This document shows positions 1 to 6,955 of a stretch of 64,000 nucleotides of DNA, piece by piece. The stretch lies in contig MESQ01000038.1 in the NCBI GenBank assembly GCA_001771065.1, positions 62,001 to 126,000 on the forward strand, written 5' to 3'. The DNA comes from Burkholderiales bacterium RIFOXYD12_FULL_59_19. Its GTDB lineage: Bacteria > Pseudomonadota > Gammaproteobacteria > Burkholderiales > Burkholderiaceae_C. Every line of letters starts with the position of its first letter. The stretch's first letter is position 1. The notes below the pieces were generated by a model. That model did not search any database. It was not told the origin of the DNA and saw only the letters and a program-made list of their open reading frames with translations. Position numbers and translations under genes: made by a program.

Positions 1-2
1 TG

Positions 3-186
3 ATTTCCTGTGTATTTTTGGTTCTCATCGTTGAGTTGATCAATTCAGCCATCGAGGCCACCGTCGACCGCATTTCCCTCGACGATCACCGGCTTGTCAA
101 GCGCGCCAAAAACATTGGCAGCGCATCGGTCCTGATCGGTCTGCTGAACCTCGTTACCAGTTTGGGCACTGGTCCTACTGAACTGA
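3..186 (+). pseudogene. dgkA: Diacylglycerol kinase, C-terminal part, frameshifted near its end
   Basis: Only the 3' part lies in the window. The reading frame that starts at base 3 gives the conserved DgkA segment VELINSAIEATVDR followed by RAKNIGSASVLIGLLNLV, which recycles diacylglycerol to phosphatidate in the inner membrane. In this frame the protein then runs into non-family sequence as far as base 254. One base on, from 157, the codons read PVWALVLLN and stop at TGA 184-186, which looks like a normal DgkA hydrophobic end and leaves a 4-base gap to the next ATG. A single extra base near 154-158 explains both facts. I infer a recent frameshift. Only the last ten or so residues are affected, so residual function is possible. 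Confidence 0.7.
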
Positions 187-190
187 CTTC

Positions 191-405
191 ATGGAAATTC
201 TATTTATTTCCGATGTCTATTTTCCGCGGATCAATGGCGTTTCAACGTCAATGAAAACCTACCACCGGAACCTGCGCTTGCTCGACCACGTCGTTCATGT
301 GCTTGCACCTGACTATGGGGTGCCAAGTTTTGATGAAACGGACATCACGCCCGTGCCGTCGCGCCGGATCCCTTTCGATCCTGAAGACAGGTTGATGAGT
401 TTCAA
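191..405 (+). pseudogene. Glycosyltransferase family 4, N-terminal fragment
   Basis: The start MEILFISDVYFPRINGVSTS and the later HVLAPDYG and PFDPEDRLM are the N-terminal hallmarks of GT4 (GT-B fold) glycosyltransferases of the kind often found beside dgkA. These proteins are normally 350-400 residues. Homology stops after about residue 69 (bases 395-397). From there the DNA is the antisense of glgC, and the frame continues as nonsense to a stop at 751. It follows dgkA on the same strand with only a few bases between, so the two were probably an operon. The missing 80% includes the nucleotide-sugar binding domain, so this is not a functional enzyme. Confidence 0.75.
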
Positions 406-1225
406 GTGGGTGATGAGCCACGTCGGCAAAGTTATGGGCGTGACTACGGTGGTGCTCGACACAGTATGGAATCACGTCCTTACCAAAATCACGGCTGGAA
501 TTCGGATCATCGGCATCACGTTGCAATTGCTCAAACAAAAATCGCGTGTTGGACACATACACCCCCATGCTGGCCAGCGCCACGTCGGGATGGCCCGGCA
601 TCGGTTGCGGATGCGCGGGTTTCTCAGCGAAAGCTTGAATGCGGTGATCCACATCGACCGACATCACGCCAAAGCTACCGGCTTCATGCAACGGCACCTG
701 GACACACGCCACCGTCAGGTCGGCCTCGCGCTCGACATTCGCCGCCAGTAGATGCCCATAATCCATTCGATAAATATGATCACCCGACAGCACCAGAACA
801 TAGTCCGGTTTGGCGTGGCTGATTTCGCGCAGATTCTGGTAGACCGCGTCGGCGCTACCCCGGTACCAGAAGGACTCGTCGACCTGCTGCTGGGCCGACA
901 TGATTTCGATGAATTCACCCATGCGACCATCCAGAAAGCGCCAGGCCAGGTGCAGGTGCCGAATCAGGCTTTGGGATTTGTATTGCGTTGCCACACCAAT
1001 GCGCCGCACACCCGAGTTGACACAGTTTGACAGTGTGAAATCAATAATGCGAAATTTGCCACCGAAGGGCACCGCCGGCTTGGCACGCCAGTCGGTCAGA
1101 GCCGCCAAACGGCTGCCACGCCCGCCAGCCAAAACCATGGCAAAGGTATTGCGCGTCAATTAACTGACATAACGCGGATTGCGATGTGAATCGGCGCTGC
1201 CGTCCAGCGCTTGCTTGAGGGTCAT
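404..1225 (-). pseudogene. glgC: Glucose-1-phosphate adenylyltransferase, nonsense codon and 3' truncation
   Basis: GlgC makes ADP-glucose for glycogen synthesis. The native start is ATG 1223-1225, with GAGGAG nine bases upstream. The frame reads MTLKQALDGSADSHRNPRYVS and then meets TAA (1160-1162) exactly where family members have Gln before [18 protein letters not shown]. After the stop the frame is intact: pyrophosphorylase motif [30 protein letters not shown], then [22 protein letters not shown] and [10 protein letters not shown]. Homology ends near HAHNFADV (about base 420), where the sequence becomes the antisense of a glycosyltransferase. About 170 C-terminal residues, including the beta-helix domain, are missing. 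Translation could restart at TTG 1159, but the product would still be truncated. Confidence 0.85.
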
Positions 1226-1309
1226 TGTTGCGCTCTCCTCGGGTTGTCATGCTGACCCTTGCTGCCAGTACTGGTGCCACCATGGTCAATTTCAGTATGA
1301 CGCAAGGTC

Positions 1310-1327
1310 ATGACAAGTGCGTGACGC
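1310..1327 (-). promoter_or_regulatory. Candidate Pho box upstream of glgC
   Basis: On the minus strand the site reads GCGTCAC-GCAC-TTGTCAT, two 7-mers with the 11-bp period and 4-bp spacer of PhoB boxes (consensus CTGTCAT-N4-CTGTCAT/C). It lies about 85 bp upstream of the glgC start. The match is by eye. Confidence 0.45.
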
Positions 1328-1375
1328 TCTGTCACCCAGGGTCTTGATCATCACATCATGCTGACCCCTGGGGTC

Positions 1376-1403
1376 TTGACCAAATCCATTAATACGATAT
1401 AAA
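1376..1403 (+). promoter_or_regulatory. Sigma-70-type promoter for the Lys/Ala-rich protein
   Basis: TTGACC (1376-1381) and TATAAA (1398-1403) are separated by 16 bp, followed by an AT-rich stretch and an AAGGA Shine-Dalgarno before ATG 1438. The block GGGTCTTGA occurs twice just upstream (from about 1339 and 1371), which could be a regulator's direct repeat. Confidence 0.55.
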
Positions 1404-1437
1404 CTATATACCCTGTTTAATTTAAGGAAAATCCACC

Positions 1438-2016
1438 ATGACATCAACAATCCAGGCAGAAGTTGCGACTGTGCCCACAACAACCGAGGCCGATCAGCCA
1501 AGCATCAGCAGCACAGTGTCGGCACCTTCGCCCTCCCCGGTTGCAGTCAAGGCCGTGGCAAAAAGAGCAGTTAAAACAAGTGCCAAAAAAGCAACTGCCC
1601 CGGCCAAGCCAGCAGCCAAGGTCGCGCTCAAACCAGTCGCCAAGACGGCCACACCCAAGGCTGCCGTCAAATCGGTGGTCAGCACAACGCCAATGGTTGC
1701 GCCCAAGGCCACCGCTAAAGCACCTGCGAAAGTTGCGCCCAAGGCCATGATCGCACCCACCGCAAATCTGACTGAAGGCAAACTGCTAAAAGCCAAAAAG
1801 CCCAAGCTGGTGCGCGACAGTTTCACCATCCCCAAGCTTGAATACCTCAAGCTGGAGGAGCTGAAGCACCGCGGTGTCAAGCTGGGCGCGTTGGTCAAGA
1901 AGAGCGAACTGATCCGCGCTGGCATCATGGCCTTGGCCGCCATGTCGGATTCCAATTTCCTGAAGACCACAAAAGCCGTTCCGGCCATCAAGACCGGCCG
2001 ACCAGCAAAAGACTGA
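1438..2016 (+). CDS. Lys/Ala/Pro-rich histone H1-like protein with conserved C-terminal domain
   Basis: 192 residues. Residues about 30-115 are a low-complexity run of AK, PAK and KA units like the tail of eukaryotic H1 and bacterial histone-like proteins, which bind DNA by charge. Residues about 120-192 form a non-repetitive, probably helical domain (VRDSFTIPKLEYLKLEELKHR ... KKSELIRAGI), ending with TGRPAKD, which resembles the GRP core of an AT-hook. I recognise this C-terminal domain as recurring in Burkholderiales hypothetical proteins but know no proven function. The gene has its own promoter and SD (TTAAGGAAAATCCACC before ATG). A nucleoid-associated role is inference. It is the only intact gene in the first 4.3 kb. 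Confidence 0.75.
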   Translation: MTSTIQAEVATVPTTTEADQPSISSTVSAPSPSPVAVKAVAKRAVKTSAKKATAPAKPAAKVALKPVAKTATPKAAVKSVVSTTPMVAPKATAKAPAKVAPKAMIAPTANLTEGKLLKAKKPKLVRDSFTIPKLEYLKLEELKHRGVKLGALVKKSELIRAGIMALAAMSDSNFLKTTKAVPAIKTGRPAKD

Positions 2017-2095
2017 CGCAGCGCGGCATTCCCGGTACGAATGCTTGTAATACGACTGTGATGCGGATAAATACTGCCGTATTTACTGAACCACG

Positions 2096-2121
2096 AGGTG
2101 CGGAGCTCTGAGCCCGCACCT
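2096..2121. terminator. Bidirectional hairpin between convergent genes
   Basis: AGGTGCGG (2096-2103) pairs with CCGCACCT (2114-2121) around a 10-base loop that can itself pair at its ends (GCT/AGC). A T-rich run follows on the plus strand. It sits between the Lys/Ala-rich gene and the 5'-nucleotidase end. Confidence 0.5.
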
Positions 2122-2129
2122 TGTATGTT

Positions 2130-4332
2130 TTATTGACGGGTGATACGACCGTCCATCGTGGCTGTGAGTGGCTTGCCGGTTTTCAAGGCATTGACCAGCA
2201 AGTCCAACTAAACGATGCCGGTGTCACGGCAGAAGTTACCGGAACGTAAGCAAGCGCTTTTCAGAACATCAAAACCATCGCCGCCACCTGCCGTGAAGTT
2301 GTTGGTGGCCAATCGGTAGATTTTCGGGATACTGACAACCTGACCCGCAATTTCGATCGATGTGACACGACCACCGGCTTTGAGTGGTGTACCTGCACAC
2401 GCGGTCAAGTCAGCGCAATAGCTCATGCGCAGTTCTTTCGAGTGTTGCAGGAAACCGCCGCCACCCACTTTGCCGGCACTGCTTTCCATGAGGTCAATCA
2501 CGTCCTGACCGGTCAGGTCCATCACGTACAGCGTGTTGCCAAAGGGCAGCACACTGAGTGCCTGCCCAAAGGTGACGTTTCCGCTCACGATGTCGGCACG
2601 CAAACCACCCCCATTGGTAAAGGCAGCAACGGCGTTGTCACTGGTTTTGGCAGCAGCTTGCATGAGGTCCGAGACCAGGTTGCCAAGCAATGTCTCAACA
2701 CTGCGAACACCCGCCACAAAGGGAGCCACCGTGCCCCGTGCACCCGGGAAGCTGATGGCACTGGTGCCAATCATGACGTCGTTTTGCGCCTTGACCGGGG
2801 CATAGTAATCAGCCACCTTTTGTTTCAAGGCCGCGTCCTCAGCCAGTGTGCCGCTGACAAAGGCCGACTTGTTGGTGCCCGTCAGCACCTTGCCACTGGC
2901 ATCAAAGCTGACCTCCAGGCGACCCAGCCAGCGCCCCCACTCGAAGGCCGAGACCACCAGAATCTTGTCGCCGTCTTTGTTGGTCAATTGCTTGGGGTAT
3001 TCGCCTTTGGACAGGGCCCCCTGACCAACATAAGCCGGGCTTGTGCTTGTGCTGCCGGTTTGCGCGTTGATGTCTTGCGCAGTCCCCAGAAGGCTGTGGT
3101 CGTGGCTACTGACAATGATGTCCACGCCCGAGAGTTCGGCTGCCTTTTGAATGTCGACGTCGTAGCCGTAGTGAGACAACAAGATGATCTTGTTGATGCC
3201 TATGGCCTTGAGCTGGGCTGCGGTGGCGTTGCCGCTTGTCACATAGTCTTGCACCTTGACCATGCCAGGCGAGGCGATCAACGGCAAATCTTCAGTGACA
3301 ACGCCGATGACACCATATCTTTCACCACAGCGTTCCACGACTGCCAATTTTTTTCAACAGGCCATTGAGGCTACTTTCCCCGGAAACATCAAGGTTGCTG
3401 GCGACCACCTTAAATTGTGGCTTTTCTGTGGCGTTTTCTATGCCGGCCACGCTGATGTTGTCGCCACGGAGCATACGTGCCAGACGGGCAGGGCCAAGAT
3501 CGAACTCGTGGTTGCCCAAGGTGGACACGTCATAAGCCATGGCGTTCATGGCCATGACCGATTCGCTTCCCTCCCAGGCGTTGTAATAAGGTGTGCCTTG
3601 CGAAAAGTCACCGGCATCAACCAATAGCTGGTTCTTGCAACCTTTATCGGTATCGATTGGCGCGCGAACCTGGTCAATCAGGGTTTTCCGGCGAGCCACC
3701 CCGCCCTGCAAGATCGTGTCGGTAAAGCTCTCCATGCGGGAGTGTGTGTCGTTGGTGTGCATCAGCGTGAGCGTGATGGGCGAGCGCTTGGCCGGCAGAG
3801 TGATCTTGTGCTTCAACAGGGTATCGGCAAAGTGCGCAAGGGCTTCGTCTTCACCCACCAGTGTATTGTTGCCAATGGCTTTTTATACATCAGCGTCCAG
3901 GGCGGTGGCCAAGGCCAGCTTGGTCGTCTGCCCCAGGCGGGTGCTGCTGCTGATGCTGATACCGTTGCTCGGGTCGCCATCGCTGTCGAGCGCCTGAAGC
4001 GTGCGCAAAACACGCGTGGCGTGGGCACCCACACCGGCACCACTCGTTTCAAAACTGACGGGCGTGACCACTGCCTCGCCCGTGGCGGTACCCAGGACCA
4101 TCTGGCCAATGGCAAAAGTCAGCTTCTCGCCCGGTTGGTAGTTGAATGTGCCCGTGCTGTTGGTCATGCCCTGGCTGCCTTTGTCCCCGGTGTAGTCCAC
4201 GCCGCTCACAGCGGCGTCAAGGAAAACACCCTGAAGGGGCGTGGAACTGCTGCCCCCGCAGGCCGTCAATCCCCATACAAGCGCCAGTGCTGCCGAAATG
4301 GCGGGCAGGCGAGATTTGTTTTTCATGCTCAT
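2130..4332 (-). pseudogene. UshA-like 5'-nucleotidase lipoprotein, three disabling lesions
   Basis: The ancestral product was a secreted 5'-nucleotidase of the calcineurin-like metallophosphatase family. Start ATG 4330-4332 has GGAG five bases upstream and encodes a lipoprotein signal (LVWGLTACGG). Then come an N-terminal extra domain, the metal-site motifs LMHTNDTHSR, DAGDFSQGT and LGNHEFD, and the C-terminal nucleotide-binding domain ending GGGDGFDVLKSA. Lesions: (1) TAA at 3883-3885 in the otherwise open frame LDADV-stop-KAIGNNTLVGEDEA; (2) one extra A in a seven-A run near 3345-3351, which shifts LLKK into IGSRGTLW-stop instead of LAVVERCGERYGVIG; (3) TAG at 2208-2210 in TGIV-stop-LDLLVNALKTGKPLT, after which the frame continues to a normal TAA at 2130-2132. 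A sequencing error could explain (2) but hardly all three. Confidence 0.9.
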
Positions 4333-4376
4333 GTGTGCTCCGTTCAATTGAGACTCGGTCAATTCAGTGGCCCCGA

Positions 4377-4394
4377 ATGTCAACGCTGTGACAG
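4377..4394 (-). promoter_or_regulatory. Candidate Pho box upstream of the 5'-nucleotidase
   Basis: The minus strand reads CTGTCAC-AGCG-TTGACAT: the first 7-mer is a full match to the Pho box repeat, the second matches 5 of 7. It lies about 45 bp upstream of the start, at a position fit for PhoB activation. This agrees with UshA-type enzymes scavenging phosphate from nucleotides. Confidence 0.5.
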
Positions 4395-4647
4395 CTGACC
4401 CGACACTGGCCGCATGGCGCCGGGGCCGCTTTGAAACCTGATCTTGCTTGCCGGCATGGCACCAACCGTGCGCGCCTGGCCGTCTGCAGCCAGCCATACA
4501 CCGTGGCAACAAGCTGAAGAGCGTTCGCGGTTTGCGCCAGCGTGCCGGGAACCACAACAGGCCCGCCAAATTTTTTGACGCGCCAGAGTTTTGCGACAAT
4601 CCAACCTTGCAACGAGGCCAGACACCTGAGCTCAACGCGATTTTTTG
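4395..4647. other. Intergenic region, no gene seen
   Basis: Divergent spacer between the 5'-nucleotidase and bacteriohemerythrin genes. Short ORFs on both strands lack an SD and any recognisable motif. A weak TTGACG near 4577 could be part of the hemerythrin promoter, but no good -10 box follows at the right distance. Confidence 0.4.
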
Positions 4648-5112
4648 ATGAATGCCATGCAGTCCAAACACCCGCTCAAACAGCACCCTGTGAAACCCAT
4701 TCCAAAATGGTCGTCGCACCTGAGCGTAGGCAATGCCAAGCTGGACGAGCAGCACATCACACTGTTGGAACTGGGGCGGAACCTGATGCGTCTGCTCGAA
4801 ACCGATACCGCCACGCCCGATCAGATTCATGGCGCACTGGAAGACATCGTCAGGCAGTCACGATTACACGATGCGCTGGAAGAAAGCATTCTGGCGGCCA
4901 ATGGCTGCCCTACCCTGGCCGAGCACATACGGGTGCACCAGGCAGCGCGAAACCAACTTGACACCTTATTGGAGGAGGTCGCGAGCAGCATCGTGAACAA
5001 AACCGTTTTAAGCGGCCTGATCGCCGACTGGATGGGCCACCACATCAGTGAAAACGACCTGCCGGTCAAAGACTACATGAAGCAAACGCCACCGGCACGC
5101 GCTGCCGCCTGA
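4648..5112 (+). CDS. Bacteriohemerythrin
   Basis: A small cytoplasmic four-helix oxygen-binding di-iron protein. With start ATG 4648 it has 154 residues; ATG 4657 is also possible and TTG 4645 less so, since no start has a strong SD. The ligand set is complete in the expected order: H36 in LDEQH, H74 and E78 in LHDALEE, H93 and H97 in HIRVH, H132 and D137 in HISEND, together with the family's N-terminal W and C-terminal W-x2-HHI. The first 20 residues are a basic, probably disordered extension. Such proteins carry or sense O2 in microaerobic or motile bacteria. It stands alone, convergent with the CorA-type gene 21 bp away. Confidence 0.88.
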   Translation: MNAMQSKHPLKQHPVKPIPKWSSHLSVGNAKLDEQHITLLELGRNLMRLLETDTATPDQIHGALEDIVRQSRLHDALEESILAANGCPTLAEHIRVHQAARNQLDTLLEEVASSIVNKTVLSGLIADWMGHHISENDLPVKDYMKQTPPARAAA

Positions 5113-5133
5113 TGCAGCTAGGGCCGCCACCGC

Positions 5134-6444
5134 TCAGCGCAATTTCTTGAGCTTGAGCTGGCGGGTTTCCAGACGTTTGAGCGCCGTGAAAGTCAGCACA
5201 CCGATCAGGGCCGCCCCCAGCAAAAACGCACCATAAGCAATCGGCCAGGGAATGCCCTGGGTCATCATGGAAAACTCCGACATGCCACCCATGCCGGCCA
5301 GAATGTTAATCGGAGTAAACACCACACCGAACACGGTCAACTGATTGATGCGCCTGTTCTGGTTGATGTTGATGAAACCAATGGTGGCGTCCATCAGGAA
5401 GTTGATCTTGTCAAACAGAAACGACGTGTGGCTGTTGAGCGAGTCGATGTTGCGCAGAATTTGGTTGCCATCATCGAGTTGGGTTGAGGTCATGGTTTTG
5501 CTGCGAATCAGGAAATTGATAGCGCGCTGTGTATCCAGAATATTCCCTCGAATACGCCCATTCAAATCCTCTTCTTCAGCAATAGCGCCCAGAATGGCAG
5601 CGGCCTCCTGGTCACTGATGGCTTCGCTCAAAACTTGTCGACCCACCTTGCCCAAGGTGGCATAAATATCCTCAAGCGAGTCGGCTGAATACTCGACATC
5701 CGCGCCAAATAGGTCCAGCAGCACGTCGGTGCAATCAGACACGTAACCTGGTTGGGTACGGGCGCGTCGGCGCTGCAGCCGGAACACCGGCAGGTCTTCG
5801 TTGCGCAGCGAAAACAACACGCCTTTGTGCAAGATAAAAGCCACCGGCACGCTGCGCGACAGCCCTTCACGGTCCAGTAAAAAATTGGAATGCAGGTGGA
5901 TGTCGCCATTGTCTTCTATCTGATAACGCGCGCTGATTTCCAGATCGGTCAGCGCGTCCGGATCAGGCAGCGTCAGCCCAAAGTGCGAACCCACGTAATT
6001 TCGTTCGGCTTTGCTGGCGCCCAGCAGGTCGATCCAGATCGGGCTGGCGCCTTCCAGATTATTTCGGCCCTCAATGGGAATTTGCTGCAAGCTGCCGTCT
6101 ACCAGCACAAAGGCATTCATCTGGCTCTCATTGAAGACCGGCTCCCGGCCGCCCGCCAGCATGTCGCGCCGCTCATCCGACACCTCCCACAAGACATCGT
6201 TTTGTCGCCCCTGTGCCAGCAAGGGCCACAACTGTCGGCCGTCCTCGATGGGCAAGGCGTCCAGCAGTGACGCTATGTCGATCACCGGCAACTGGGCCAG
6301 CAAGGTCTTCAGCTCGGCAAGATGCTGGCGTTGCACCAGGGTTTCAACAATGGCCTGGCGCGGCATGTTTTGGTTGTGAACCATACCCGCCACCCGTTTT
6401 TGCTTCTTGAGCAAATCGGAAACCTTGTCAACCAATGTGTTCAT
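5134..6444 (-). CDS. CorA-family divalent cation transporter with MgtE-N-like domain
   Basis: 436 residues. Residues about 28-100 (AIVETLVQRQHLAELKTLLAQLP ... LLDALP) look like the alpha-helical MgtE intracellular N domain. The middle is the CorA alpha/beta and long-helix region (LDDGNQILRNIDSLNSHTSFLF), and the C-terminus has two membrane helices (VFGVVFTPINILAGM and IAYGAFLLGAALIGVL) with a basic tail. In true CorA the first helix ends in the selectivity motif GMN. Here the site reads GMGGMSEF, so Mg2+ specificity is uncertain. The family forms pentameric inner-membrane channels. It lies 21 bp downstream of a small gene on the same strand, likely one transcript. Confidence 0.8.
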   Translation of the reverse strand: MNTLVDKVSDLLKKQKRVAGMVHNQNMPRQAIVETLVQRQHLAELKTLLAQLPVIDIASLLDALPIEDGRQLWPLLAQGRQNDVLWEVSDERRDMLAGGREPVFNESQMNAFVLVDGSLQQIPIEGRNNLEGASPIWIDLLGASKAERNYVGSHFGLTLPDPDALTDLEISARYQIEDNGDIHLHSNFLLDREGLSRSVPVAFILHKGVLFSLRNEDLPVFRLQRRRARTQPGYVSDCTDVLLDLFGADVEYSADSLEDIYATLGKVGRQVLSEAISDQEAAAILGAIAEEEDLNGRIRGNILDTQRAINFLIRSKTMTSTQLDDGNQILRNIDSLNSHTSFLFDKINFLMDATIGFININQNRRINQLTVFGVVFTPINILAGMGGMSEFSMMTQGIPWPIAYGAFLLGAALIGVLTFTALKRLETRQLKLKKLR

Positions 6445-6465
6445 GTTGCCGCCGGTGGCCTGTAT

Positions 6466-6678
6466 TCAGTGGCGGCTTGTTTTTTGGGTGGCTTGACGAT
6501 GGGTCGCGATGATCTGCGTGTACGGCACCGACCAATCGTGTTTATTTGTCCTGGTAGATTCGAATTTCCGGCAGGACTCCAGCGCCACAAAAACCCGGGC
6601 GCAAAGCATATCGCCGGGCCCGTAGCGGTGGCTCAGCTTATTATGAAGCATTTCTAATTGGTCTGACTGTCTTGACAT
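6466..6678 (-). CDS. Small conserved-looking protein of unknown function, upstream of CorA-type gene
   Basis: 70 residues, soluble, with the pattern LEMLHNKLSHRYGPGDMLCARVFVALESCR, which looks like a short helical domain with two conserved-type Cys. I do not recognise a named family. Support for a real gene: GGAG lies six bases before ATG 6678 on the minus strand, and it is followed after 21 bp by the CorA-family gene in the same direction. No function is proposed beyond a possible link to cation transport. Confidence 0.55.
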   Translation of the reverse strand: MSRQSDQLEMLHNKLSHRYGPGDMLCARVFVALESCRKFESTRTNKHDWSVPYTQIIATHRQATQKTSRH

Positions 6679-6833
6679 TTTTGACTCCAGGATTGATTGA
6701 AGAGAATTTTGATGTCGCTATGTTGGTACAAATATTTTGATACCGGTCACTCCTAACTTTCGTATTCAGGAATCCATGCGACGCCCGGGATGATGCACCC
6801 TGTTCACTCACGTTGCGATATTGCCAGACAAAT

Positions 6834-6892
6834 GTGTCACGAATATGTCACAGAGTTTCGGTATGCAGCGGCGACTGTCACCAAGTTGTCAT
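6834..6892 (+). promoter_or_regulatory. Two tandem candidate Pho boxes upstream of the EAL-GGDEF gene
   Basis: Site 1 is GTGTCAC-GAAT-ATGTCAC (6834-6851) and site 2 is CTGTCAC-CAAG-TTGTCAT (6875-6892). Each is two 7-mers at the 11-bp period of PhoB binding, and the two sites are 41 bp apart, close to four helical turns. They end 63 bp before the start codon, on the sense strand. This is the strongest Pho-type signal in the window. Confidence 0.6.
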
Positions 6893-6955
6893 AGGTCTGG
6901 CTTAGCCTGCAGCTAAACGGTTAACGCTTGTTACCCCAATAGAACCAGGTGCGTC

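Noticed and set aside
1-4332. Decay caused by a mutator phenotype from loss of mutS
   Set aside because: mutS at 49740-52367 is intact, and damaged genes are confined to this end of the window.
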